NCBI RefSeq assembly: GCF_003641185.1
Contig: NZ_CP032757.1
Location: forward strand, 372,001 to 436,000
Length of the DNA: 64,000 bases
Direction: 5' to 3'
DNA from: Lactiplantibacillus pentosus
GTDB taxonomy: Bacteria > Bacillota > Bacilli > Lactobacillales > Lactobacillaceae
Part shown: piece after piece, positions 24,552 through 33,261 of the stretch
Numbering within the stretch: the stretch's first letter is position 1
Layout of the letters: each line of letters opens with the position of its first letter
Notes under the pieces: model-generated
What the model saw: the letters and a program-made list of their open reading frames with translations, nothing else
What the model was told of the DNA's origin: nothing
Databases searched by the model: none
Position numbers and translations under genes: made by a program

Positions 24552-25724
24552 TTGAAATTTGAAGAATCCAAGATTTTACAGCAGTTACCAAAACAGTTCT
24601 TTGCGAATTTGGTTCGCAAGGTCAATGCGAAAGCCGCGTCGGGTGCGGATGTGATTAATTTAGGCCAGGGAAATCCGGACCAGCCCACGCCAGACTTCGT
24701 CGTGAAGGCGATGCAGGCTGCGACTGCCGACCCAGCTGACCATAAGTATTCGCTATTTCGCGGGCTACCGCGTTTTAAACAGGCCGCGGCAGATTTTTAT
24801 CAGCGCGAATACGGGGTACAACTGGATCCAGAGACTGAGATTGCCGTTTTAGGTGGCAGTAAAATCGGACTAGTCGAATTACCTTTTGCACTCCTGAACC
24901 CTGGCGATACGATGATTTTACCGGACCCCGGCTACCCCGATTACTTGTCAGGAATCACCTTAGCCCAAGTCAAACTTGAATTATTGCGGTTAACTGAACA
25001 ACATCACTTCTTACCAGACTATTCTCAGGTCGATCCACAGGTGGCTGATGCGGCGAAATTGTTGTACTTGAATTATCCAAATAACCCGACTGGTGCGGTA
25101 GCCACGCCGGACTTTTTCCGTGACACGGTCGACTTTGCAAACGAGCATCAGATTGGGATTGTTCACGACTTTGCTTACGGGGCGATTGGGTTTGATGGGC
25201 AACGTCCCGTCAGTTTCTTACAAACACCAGGCGCCAAGGATGTTGGCATCGAAATGTACACCTTGTCGAAATCCTTTAACATGGCCGGCTGGCGAGTCGG
25301 TTTTGCGGCGGGTAATCCAGATATGATCGAAGCCTTGAACCTGATTCAAGACCATTTATTCGTCAGCGTCTTCCCGGCGATTCAGGATGCCGCCATCGCG
25401 GCCTTAAATAGTGATCAACAGACCGTTCGTAACCTAGTCGGGTTATATGAACGTCGGCGCAACCAATTCTTTGCGGCCGCACGCAAAATTGGCTGGGAAC
25501 CGTACCCCTCAGGCGGCTCGTTTTACGCGTGGATGCCAGTTCCAGCTGGCTATACGAGTGAAAGCTTCGCTGACCTGTTGCTCGACCAAGCAGCCGTCGC
25601 CGTGGCGCCAGGAAATGGCTTCGGTGCCGGTGGTGAAGGCTATGTGCGCGTGGGTTTACTGATTGACGAACCCCGATTCACGGAAGCTTGCCAACGAATT
25701 GCTAAGTTGCACTTGTTCGATTAG
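24552..25724 (+). CDS. Class I/II PLP-dependent aminotransferase
   Basis: The 390-residue aminotransferase of fold type I has the PLP lysine at Lys240 in YTLSKSFNMAGWRVGF, with NYPNNPTGA and the C-terminal YVRVGLL also present. The start is TTG at 24552, two bases after the preceding stop, with GGGGAG upstream. It is the last gene of the methionine T-box operon. A likely job is conversion of methionine to or from its 2-oxo acid, feeding the neighbouring reductase. A terminator follows 155 bases later. Confidence 0.9.
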   Translation: MKFEESKILQQLPKQFFANLVRKVNAKAASGADVINLGQGNPDQPTPDFVVKAMQAATADPADHKYSLFRGLPRFKQAAADFYQREYGVQLDPETEIAVLGGSKIGLVELPFALLNPGDTMILPDPGYPDYLSGITLAQVKLELLRLTEQHHFLPDYSQVDPQVADAAKLLYLNYPNNPTGAVATPDFFRDTVDFANEHQIGIVHDFAYGAIGFDGQRPVSFLQTPGAKDVGIEMYTLSKSFNMAGWRVGFAAGNPDMIEALNLIQDHLFVSVFPAIQDAAIAALNSDQQTVRNLVGLYERRRNQFFAAARKIGWEPYPSGGSFYAWMPVPAGYTSESFADLLLDQAAVAVAPGNGFGAGGEGYVRVGLLIDEPRFTEACQRIAKLHLFD

Positions 25725-25878
25725 CGACTGGCGGACGTGTTGGTGACTAGCCCGGTTGGTTGATGGCCGAGGCTGATTATCGGCCGGTGAAGCAGCACAA
25801 AATCGCTACGAGCAGGCATTGTCGACCAGTAGAAACCAGAATCAGTACAAGCAGAATCATTGAAAATATTGTTAAAAT

Positions 25879-25920
25879 GGCGTGACTAGCAGAAATCCTG
25901 CTAGTCGCGCCGCTTTTTTT
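25879..25920 (+). terminator. Terminator of the methionine operon
   Basis: GGCGTGACTAGCAG pairs with CTGCTAGTCGCGCC around a 5-base loop, followed by T7. Confidence 0.9.
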
Positions 25921-25957
25921 GGAATTGGTCAACACGCCAGTCTAGTTGGGCCAAACT

Positions 25958-26000
25958 AAAAAAACTAGCAGCCATTCCGCGAATGAAATGGCTGCTAGTT
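25958..26000 (-). terminator. Terminator of the beta-barrel repeat protein gene
   Basis: On the minus strand AACTAGCAGCCATT pairs with AATGGCTGCTAGTT and is followed by T7. The stem core (CTAGCAG) resembles that of the convergent terminator 50 bases to the left. Confidence 0.85.
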
Positions 26001-26015
26001 CAGGTTTGTTGCTGA

Positions 26016-27182
26016 TTATAGATTTCCAGTACTCTTCAAGCGCTTTTCTAGCAGGTAAGCGTCCATGTAACCGAATGATAATTCGACGACCTGGTCGAGT
26101 TCAATCATCGTGCCAACGTGATTGATCTGGTTATCATCATCGACGTTATAGAAGATGAAGTGGCCATTAGTCAACGCACCCGGATAACCGGTCATCGCCG
26201 GCAACATTGGATTTTCAGTCGTGATATGGACGAGATTATTGAAAGTCGCTGCTTGCCGTAAAATCGACTCAAATAAATCAGTCGTGCCGTCAAAGAGGCG
26301 TTCGTCGTTTAAGACCGGCTGGACATTTAACTCATACTGACGGTTCAATTCAATAAAACCGCGCATTGTCTGCAAGTAGTCCGATTGAGTCGTGACTGAT
26401 TCAATCAGCGAGCGTCGGCACAGCGTGTAGCCGCCAAATTGGCCGGTCATGTCAATCAAGTTGAGCAAGACGCTATCGGCGTTTAACGTGTTAATGAAGC
26501 CGACAAAGAACATATCGGAACCATCTGCCGAGCGGATTGCAATCAGCTGATGTTGGGCCAAAGCGTTATTAAGCGTCGCATCAACGTCATCGGGTTCGCT
26601 GACTTTGACGGTTTCCTGGTGAGCGTGAGCAGTTTTAACAAAGGCACTTTCCAGCAATAATTCATTGCCGCAGAATTCGAGAATTTGAATCGAATCTAGC
26701 GGAATGACTTGCTGAGTCTTATTTTTAAAATCAAATTTATCAAAAGTTGTGAACGTGATCGTCTGATCGGTGATTGCTTGAACTTGACCTTCAAGGTAAT
26801 TGTCATTGTCCGCTAACACGAGCAGGACGACTTGGTGGTCAGAATGGGCGTGGTCGACTAACTGAGCGAGTGCTGGCTGTTGGTCATCGATTGCCAGCGC
26901 TGGTTGTGGCACACTATTTAATCCTTCAGTCGTTGCATTCTTGAGTCGAAAGGCCATGTTATCGAGGTCTTCGCTCATCATTTCAACTTCATCGATGACG
27001 TCGTAACGCATGAAGACGGCGCCGTCCTGGAGCCCTGCATCGTCGTAAGTGTTCACGACAACGCCATCGGGTGCCAGACGGTCGATGTAGCCGGTATAAA
27101 CCACTTCGCTATTGGCTTGATATAGGTTGATGAGGTGAACCTGTTGTGCGGCTAATTGTAAATTTTCAATAATTGAACTCAT
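26016..27182 (-). CDS. Four-repeat small-beta-barrel protein, function unknown
   Basis: The 388-residue acidic cytoplasmic protein is built from four related ~62-residue units at about 15-76, 116-180, 211-273 and 316-380. Each has the pattern hydrophobic strand, V/F-x-G-x-I/V turn, a strand around VVVNTYDD/VLLNLIDM/FIFYNVDD, then a strand ending in a V/I-x-x-V/I-E motif. This resembles an Sm-like or SH3-like barrel (for example VHLINLYQANSEVVYTGYID). No enzymatic motif is seen. GGGGG precedes the ATG. It is monocistronic with its own terminator. A role in binding RNA, or an adapter role, is speculative. Confidence 0.75.
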   Translation of the reverse strand: MSSIIENLQLAAQQVHLINLYQANSEVVYTGYIDRLAPDGVVVNTYDDAGLQDGAVFMRYDVIDEVEMMSEDLDNMAFRLKNATTEGLNSVPQPALAIDDQQPALAQLVDHAHSDHQVVLLVLADNDNYLEGQVQAITDQTITFTTFDKFDFKNKTQQVIPLDSIQILEFCGNELLLESAFVKTAHAHQETVKVSEPDDVDATLNNALAQHQLIAIRSADGSDMFFVGFINTLNADSVLLNLIDMTGQFGGYTLCRRSLIESVTTQSDYLQTMRGFIELNRQYELNVQPVLNDERLFDGTTDLFESILRQAATFNNLVHITTENPMLPAMTGYPGALTNGHFIFYNVDDDNQINHVGTMIELDQVVELSFGYMDAYLLEKRLKSTGNL

Positions 27183-27318
27183 CGTGTCTAACCCCCTTAG
27201 TTAATGTTCCCTCATCATAGCACTTTTTGGGCCAAAGACGCCATTATAAGTCATTATTCAGCTGGTTTGGTAAGTGTGTTATGACTACGCGGATGAACGA
27301 ACGGTGTGGGGGTGGATT

Positions 27319-27610
27319 GTTGTTCGTCAGCCGGGGCGCTTCATACTCCGACCTCTGGGGCTGGCTGACAATTGCTGGAACAGAGCGGACATCGATTTGA
27401 ACTCACGCAGAAGCCCACTGCGCAATTTCAAATACGAGTCTTCTTCTAGCCCGGGAAAACCACCCGGACAAGAAGAATTTCGCCCTTGAGCATTGTCAGC
27501 CAGCCCCGCCGGTCGGGAACCCGCTCGAATGGCAGATGAACGACCACCTAATTAGGTACAATTGGCCATTAAATGATAGAAGACTGGTTCTTTGTGTAAA
27601 CTTTGAATCA
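27319..27610 (-). repeat. Subtype A structured repeat, copy A3
   Basis: The full core is present. The main stem GGGGCTGGCTGACAA/TTGTCAGCCAGCCCC is perfectly paired in this copy. No subtype B partner follows; the RelB-like gene starts 210 bases later. Confidence 0.85.
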
Positions 27611-27823
27611 GAATCGCTAATGATATATGTCAGTTAAATACTAAGAAAATTATTGGCTAACTCAATGTGGATTGTCATTCACAGGTAGATAACAGCATTG
27701 CTATTTGAGTCCAATTCAAGATTTTGAACTCAAGAACAATTATCTATCCCCAATGGTAAATAATAACGGCCGCAACGTGGTTATTATATAATCAAGGTAT
27801 TAACAGAGAGAGGGATGGTTGGC

Positions 27824-28117
27824 ATGACTCGAGTATCAACTTCTATTCGTATAGACGCTGATTTGAAGCAAGCAGCTAGCAAGCAACTTGCAAGTATGGG
27901 GCTATCAATGAATACCTATCTGAACATGGCGTTAAGGCAATTAGTCTTGCAGCAAGCGGTCCAGTTTGAAAGTGACGAGCCGTCGTGGGTGCCAAATGAA
28001 GAGACGGAAAAGGCCCTAGTCCTGGCGCACGCCGAAGGATTAGGGCTCATTCCTGATAACGCGCCCGCCTTCGATGATCCCAAGCGTGCGATTCGCTATC
28101 TCAACGATGAACAGTAA
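27824..28117 (+). CDS. RelB/DinJ-family antitoxin, orphan
   Basis: The 97-residue protein begins TRVSTSIRIDADLKQAASKQ, a ribbon-helix-helix N-terminus, followed by LGLSMNTYLNM-type sequence (here MGLSMNTYLNMALRQLV), diagnostic of RelB/DinJ antitoxins. The C-terminal half is acidic and could wrap a toxin. No toxin ORF follows before the terminator at 28243. ATG 27824 is preferred to the ATG nine bases earlier. It may be a relic or act in trans on a toxin elsewhere. Confidence 0.85.
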   Translation: MTRVSTSIRIDADLKQAASKQLASMGLSMNTYLNMALRQLVLQQAVQFESDEPSWVPNEETEKALVLAHAEGLGLIPDNAPAFDDPKRAIRYLNDEQ

Positions 28118-28568
28118 GCCTGATTGGGTGTTGTCATGGATAAAGTGATAGTGGCTGAACCCAATCTGATGTAAAACTCAGATTTCAACAGGCACTGATT
28201 GCGTTAAATGCCGCCGATTGACTATGTCATATTCCAGTTTGCAGGACTCAAACGCTGAGTCCTTTTTTTGTTTTCATTAATAATTACGCAACAATAATGA
28301 AATTCCGCTAAATTCAGTCCAAAATCGCGCTGATTGCAGCGTTTTTTACCAACAAATCGGTAAGGGCTTACTTTATTGACCGCACACTACTTTTTAGCAC
28401 TAAATACAGCGCGAGAAGAAGTAAATATTTGATAAAAAATGTTATTTTCTATGCTATTCGTCGGGTTTATCGTTATAATGTAAGCTGCGGTTCACCTTGA
28501 CCGTAAATCTGCCATGACCTTTCAAGAGGCGCTTGATCGTGTTGTGACATTCAATTAAGGAGCGCATT
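28118..28568. other. Intergenic region before tagG
   Basis: No gene is seen. It holds the terminator at 28243-28269 and a TATAAT at 28474-28479 without a clear -35, which is probably the tagGH promoter. The transcript would have a leader of about 85 bases. Confidence 0.5.
28243..28269 (+). terminator. Terminator after the RelB-like gene
   Basis: AGGACTCA pairs with TGAGTCCT around a 5-base loop, followed by T7. Confidence 0.85.
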
Positions 28569-29384
28569 ATGTTTACGATGTTTAAGACGATTGGTGATCA
28601 GTTCGCCAATTTCAAGATTATTCGGCGAATGGCCAAGTATGATGACCGAGCCACATACCAAAGCCATTACCTTGGGTTAGCATGGGAATTTCTGAATCCA
28701 CTGATCCAAATCGGAATTTACTACTTAGTATTCGGGGTCGCGTTAAAACGTGGCGATCCGATGCCTGGAATCCCGTACCTACCTTGGATGGTTGTCGGGA
28801 TCGCACCGTGGTTATATATGAACAAAACGACGCTGGACGCGTCTTCTAGTATTTATCGGCAAGTTGGGTTAGTTTCCAAGATGAAGTTCCCGGTCAACGT
28901 GTTACCGTCCATTAAGATTTACGGAAATCTCTATAGTTTCTGGACGATGATTGCTTTCGGGATTTTCCTGATGTTTCTAAATGGCATCTGGCCATCACTT
29001 GCCTGGTTCCAGTTTATTTATTACTTCGGGTGCATGATCGTTCTCATGTATTCGCTAGGGATTCTCAATGCCACGGTCAGTGTTCTGATTCGTGACTGGC
29101 ATATTACCTTGCAATCCGTATTGCGGATGCTGTTCTACATGAGTGGGGTATTGTTCAACTTTACGACCTCTAACTTCCCAGCCGTCTTTGTCCGGTTGCT
29201 GGAATTGAACCCATTTTATTACGTCCTCAACGGGATGCGGGAATCGCTATTGAATCGTGGTTGGATCTGGCAACAGCCGAACATTACGTTGACGATTGTC
29301 TTCTGGTTGTTCAATCTCGTCGCAATTCTGCTTGGAACGTATCTCTATAACAAGTTCCGTTCGAACTTTGTGGATTTGATTTAG
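28569..29384 (+). CDS. tagG: Teichoic acid ABC exporter, permease TagG
   Basis: The 271-residue ABC-2 type permease has about six membrane helices and an N-terminal amphipathic segment (IIRRMAKYDDRATYQSHYLG, LAWEFLNPLIQIGIYYLVFG). These, and the LNPFYYVLNGMRE loop, are hallmarks of TagG/polysaccharide exporters. It flips undecaprenyl-linked wall teichoic acid across the membrane with TagH, whose gene starts 12 bases later. The ribosome binding site is AAGGAG. Confidence 0.96.
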   Translation: MFTMFKTIGDQFANFKIIRRMAKYDDRATYQSHYLGLAWEFLNPLIQIGIYYLVFGVALKRGDPMPGIPYLPWMVVGIAPWLYMNKTTLDASSSIYRQVGLVSKMKFPVNVLPSIKIYGNLYSFWTMIAFGIFLMFLNGIWPSLAWFQFIYYFGCMIVLMYSLGILNATVSVLIRDWHITLQSVLRMLFYMSGVLFNFTTSNFPAVFVRLLELNPFYYVLNGMRESLLNRGWIWQQPNITLTIVFWLFNLVAILLGTYLYNKFRSNFVDLI

Positions 29385-29396
29385 GAGGCGGAACTG

Positions 29397-30488
29397 ATGG
29401 AAAACCAATATAAAGTTGAATTGCATAATGTCACTAAAGAATATGATTTATATCGTAGTAACAATGATAAGTTAAAACACTTTTTTAACATTGGTAACGT
29501 TGAAGTCCCGCGGTTCTGGTCACTTAAAGGGGTCAGTCTGAATGTCAAACCCGGGGAAGCACTCGGGATTATTGGAATCAATGGTTCTGGTAAGTCGACC
29601 ATCTCCAACATTATTTCGGGAATCATTCCTCAAACGACGGGGACGGTCGATGTGCATGGTGACACGTCGATCATCTCGATTGGTGCCGGTCTTAAGTGGA
29701 ACTTGACGGGTGATGAAAATATCCGGTTAAAAGGGCTCATGCAAGGCTTGAGTATTAAGGAAATCCAAGAAGTCCGTGATGATATCGTTGATTTTGCGGA
29801 TATCGGTGATTTTATTGGACAACCCGTTAAAGACTACTCAACTGGGATGCGGTCGCGGTTAGGCTTTGCCATCGCGGTTCACATCAATCCAGATATCATG
29901 ATTATTGATGAAGCGTTATCCGTTGGTGATGATACTTTCTATCAAAAGTGTGTGGATAAAATCATGGAATTCAAGAAGCAAGGCAAGACGATTATCTTCG
30001 TCAGCCATAACTTGCGCCAAGTTGAATTACTATGTGACCGGGTGGCTTGGATGCACTTTGGTGACCTGCTAGAAGTCGGTGATACCAAGGAAACGGTCGG
30101 CCATTACCGGAAATTCTCTAAGGACTTCAAAGCGCAAACGGCCGCTTATCGTAAGAAGTACCAAGTTGCTAAGAAGAAAGAACAAGCGGACTTTGATATT
30201 GAGGCTTACGAGCGTCAATTAGTCGAAGAGCGCGCTAAAGATAGCGATAAGAGCAAGCAAGCGATTAGTCGGGATGTTCACCGGACGCTGTACAAACAAA
30301 TCTTGCCAGAAAAGATGACGGTCACGACCAAAATCGTGATGTGGGTGGCAATCCTATTGTTCATCTTTACTGGACTCGTCAACATTTCGGGGCATTCGTT
30401 TACGTCCGCAATTGAGAATCCGACGGTACTGTTACATCCAGTTGACCACTATATTAAGAGTCAGTCGGTCTTATTCAATAATAACTGA
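29397..30488 (+). CDS. tagH: Teichoic acid ABC exporter, ATPase TagH
   Basis: The 363-residue protein has an ABC ATPase domain to about residue 245: Walker A GINGSGKST, signature YSTGMRSRL, Walker B IMIIDEALSVGD and switch H in VSHN. A charged coiled-coil-like linker (about 240-305) and a C-terminal membrane helix (about 318-336) follow, with a short extracytoplasmic tail. This extended TagH form is typical of Gram-positive wall teichoic acid exporters. GGAGGCGG lies ahead of the ATG. Confidence 0.96.
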   Translation: MENQYKVELHNVTKEYDLYRSNNDKLKHFFNIGNVEVPRFWSLKGVSLNVKPGEALGIIGINGSGKSTISNIISGIIPQTTGTVDVHGDTSIISIGAGLKWNLTGDENIRLKGLMQGLSIKEIQEVRDDIVDFADIGDFIGQPVKDYSTGMRSRLGFAIAVHINPDIMIIDEALSVGDDTFYQKCVDKIMEFKKQGKTIIFVSHNLRQVELLCDRVAWMHFGDLLEVGDTKETVGHYRKFSKDFKAQTAAYRKKYQVAKKKEQADFDIEAYERQLVEERAKDSDKSKQAISRDVHRTLYKQILPEKMTVTTKIVMWVAILLFIFTGLVNISGHSFTSAIENPTVLLHPVDHYIKSQSVLFNNN

Positions 30489-30525
30489 TGCTGGCCTATA
30501 AGCGACTGGATTAGCTGCTTAATCA

Positions 30526-30565
30526 AAATATGGGTGATTGCAAAAGCAATCACCCATATTTTTTA
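30526..30565 (+). terminator. Terminator of tagGH
   Basis: AAATATGGGTGATTGC pairs with GCAATCACCCATATTT around AAAA, with trailing T residues. Confidence 0.92.
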
Positions 30566-30819
30566 CGCTAATGGCGCGGGGTGCGTCGATGCGATTGCTG
30601 CATGCGGTTGTGGCGACTTCAATCGTTGGCTTCAGGGTAGTGCAATGTCTGGATTGTGTTAACAGTTTGATAGGAAAACAGCTGAACAACAAACCTCAAT
30701 TTTTCAGCTGATTTCGAACTGATTGAGGCTTGGTTAGTGGCAGTGTTACTGTAATCAGGTTATATTAACGATAAGTATTAGACTATTTGTTGCTCGGCAT
30801 TAGAAAGGGGTGTCATGCG

Positions 30820-31092
30820 ATGAATCTCCCATTACCATACAGTGTTGCGGCCTATGTGCTTCTAATATTAGTGCTGCAATATATCAAATATAAGTTTCCA
30901 GACAGTGCTTTTATCCGTTTCTTCCAGAAATACGGTTGGTGGCTAATTGGGATGTGCTTTGTCGTCATATTGGTGCTCGCGGCCGGGCCACAATTTGAGC
31001 ATCCCATCAACGCGCTAGATGTTCCGATTATCGGCGTCATGTTGGTATTTGGGTACTTCTTCATTAAAGACAACAAGTCAAAACGCCAGTAA
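30820..31092 (+). CDS. Small membrane protein (90 aa)
   Basis: Three hydrophobic helices (about 8-24, 40-57 and 66-82) and a basic tail (KDNKSKRQ) make it an integral membrane protein of unknown function. ATG 30820 is preferred, with GAAAGGGGTGTC upstream; an earlier in-frame ATG at 30787 would add a short basic extension. It is followed at once by a strong terminator. Confidence 0.65.
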   Translation: MNLPLPYSVAAYVLLILVLQYIKYKFPDSAFIRFFQKYGWWLIGMCFVVILVLAAGPQFEHPINALDVPIIGVMLVFGYFFIKDNKSKRQ

Positions 31093-31095
31093 ACA

Positions 31096-31150
31096 AAAAA
31101 AGTCATGTTTCAGAAAAGCGGATCGCCGCCTTCTGAAACATGACTTTTTA
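31096..31150 (+). terminator. Bidirectional terminator
   Basis: AAAAAGTCATGTTTCAGAA pairs with TTCTGAAACATGACTTTTT, with A and T runs on both ends. Confidence 0.9.
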
Positions 31151-31288
31151 ATTGGTATTTAGTGTGGCACAGAACCAAGTAGCACCCGTGTGCAACGATT
31201 TTGCAACCAAATCTAACGAGTGGCTGTTCTTGGTGAGCTTGAAACAGAGCCTGGCGAGGACTCGTTTTTAGCAAGTTTGAAGGCGCCG

Positions 31289-32605
31289 CTAACGGAACCG
31301 TTCCTGCTTATTCAGCAATTGCGCGAGTTGTCCGCGGAATTCATCGCTGTGGTGTTGGATATTAGTTAATTCATGACTCATTTGAACCGTGTAATCGGCA
31401 ACTTCGCCGTGTTCGCCTTGGTCTAACCCCAGTTCTTCTTCTTGTTCGTCAACGCGCATTCTAATGACCCGTTTCAATAGCACGATAATGACGATGCAAG
31501 CGATGGTGGTAAAGATGATGGTAAACGCGGTTGCGAGTAGTTGTAGGCCGAATAGTTTGAAACCACCGCCGTAGAACAGACCGTTGAGTGAGATGGAACT
31601 GTTGACGGCTTTGCTGGCAAAGAGGCCAGTCATGATACTGCCGACCATCCCAGAGACGCCGTGGCAACCAAAGGCGTCAAGGGCGTCGTCAATTCCTAAA
31701 CGCGGCTTGATAAACGTGATGAAGCCGTAACTTGTGAGGGTCGCAACCAAGCCAATCCAGAAAGCTCCAGAGACCGTGACGTACCCACAAGCTGGCGTAA
31801 TGCCAACTAACCCACACAGGGTCCCGGTACAGACACCAACGAGGGTTGGTTTGCCCTTCGTCAGCATATCGACGACCATCCAAGTCATCATGGAAGTGGC
31901 AGTCGCAACCGTCGTAGTCAGGAAGGCCTGAATCGCGATGTCATTCATTGCTAATGCGGAGCCGGCGTTGAATCCGTACCAGCCGATCCACAAAATCGCC
32001 GTCCCGAGTAAGACCCATAAAATATTGTAGTGCTGCGTCGCGTCCTTGCCATATTTGTGCCGAGCACCTAAAAAGGCAGAGAGGACTAACGCGGTAATTC
32101 CGGCATTGATATGGACGACCGTTCCGCCGGCGAAGTCGATTACGCCGAGTTTCGCAAGCAACCCGTTATCCCACACCATGTGAACCATTGGGTAGTAGAT
32201 CAGTAGTGACCAGAAGATAATGAAGGTCAGTAGGAATTTGAAGCGAATCCGCCCAACGACGGCTCCCACGAATAGGGCCGGTGTAATAATGGCGAACATC
32301 ATTTGGAAAATCAGGTATAAGCCGTTTGGAATTTTAGTGGCCGTTAGTGCGGTTAGGTCGACACCATGCAACCACAATGCCTTGAAGTTACCGACCACGC
32401 CACCAATATCACCAGAGAACGACAGTGAGTAGCCAAAAGCTAGCCATAATAGAATTGCTAGGCCACAAATCATGAAGACAGATAGCATCGTGTTAACAAC
32501 GTTACGTTTGGAGACCAGCCCACCATAGAAGAAGGCCAATCCGGGCGTTATGAATAATACCAATATACTAGATAAAACTAAAAACGTTGAATTTGCAGCG
32601 TTCAT
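31289..32605 (-). CDS. amtB: Ammonium transporter
   Basis: The 438-residue Amt-family channel has about 11 membrane helices. Conserved segments include FFYGGLVSKRNVVNTM, the pore region DFAGGTVVHINAG with the first pore histidine, and AFGCHGVSGMVGSIMTGLFA with the second. A ~45-residue cytoplasmic tail follows the last helix. The start is ATG 32605, with AGGGG eight bases upstream, rather than the ATG 24 bases earlier. No GlnK/PII gene is adjacent, unlike the classical glnK-amtB pair. Confidence 0.95.
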   Translation of the reverse strand: MNAANSTFLVLSSILVLFITPGLAFFYGGLVSKRNVVNTMLSVFMICGLAILLWLAFGYSLSFSGDIGGVVGNFKALWLHGVDLTALTATKIPNGLYLIFQMMFAIITPALFVGAVVGRIRFKFLLTFIIFWSLLIYYPMVHMVWDNGLLAKLGVIDFAGGTVVHINAGITALVLSAFLGARHKYGKDATQHYNILWVLLGTAILWIGWYGFNAGSALAMNDIAIQAFLTTTVATATSMMTWMVVDMLTKGKPTLVGVCTGTLCGLVGITPACGYVTVSGAFWIGLVATLTSYGFITFIKPRLGIDDALDAFGCHGVSGMVGSIMTGLFASKAVNSSISLNGLFYGGGFKLFGLQLLATAFTIIFTTIACIVIIVLLKRVIRMRVDEQEEELGLDQGEHGEVADYTVQMSHELTNIQHHSDEFRGQLAQLLNKQERFR

Positions 32606-32794
32606 ACTCCCAACCCCTATCCATACCATTTGATGTTAGGAATTATAACATTGATTATTAATGGACGCACTACTTTTTTATATTTAGGTTAAATTCCAAA
32701 CATACAAAAGGGCGGGAGAGGGCAGTGATAACTAGCAATGTTAGATTATATTACATTTATGTATCGTGCTGGTTAATTGGTCGTGAGATATGAA

Positions 32795-33015
32795 TGAAAG
32801 TGCCAATTTTCAAAAACCGCCAGCTTAGGCCCGCTGGGAAAGAGCCCGAGTTGGATTGCTGTTCGTCAGTGGAGGCGCGCCCGATTCCGACCTCCGAGGC
32901 TGGCTGACAACGCTGGAACAGGGCAGACCTTGATTTGAACTCACGCAGAAGTTCACTGCGTAAGTTCAAATACGAGTCTTCTTCTAGCCTGGGAGCCCCA
33001 CCCGGACAAGCCGAA
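32795..33015 (-). repeat. Truncated A repeat joined to an inverted B end (copy A4)
   Basis: 32795-32845 resembles the reverse of a subtype B end (CAGCTTAGGCCCGCTGG). From 32859 a subtype A element starts but loses homology after CACCCGGACAAG near 33010, so one outer arm is missing. The inner hairpin CACGCAG..CTGCGTA is re-paired compared with other copies (CGCAG..CTGCGC). Confidence 0.7.
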
Positions 33016-33261
33016 CCACAGTTAAGTTTGGAAACCGACCAATCGGCCGAATCGACCACGGAAGTTAATTATATTAAGTTAATCTTGTGGGTTACTGCAT
33101 AAAAGCTGGAAAATTCATTAAGATAATGATGATTTTAAAGTTGAACCGTTTTCATGGATTGACGTTATTGGGATCCAGCAGTAAAGTTATCACCACATAA
33201 ATTAAAGAATGATGAGACGTTACATAATATTCTTAATAATTAAAACATGGAGGTTCAGCTT

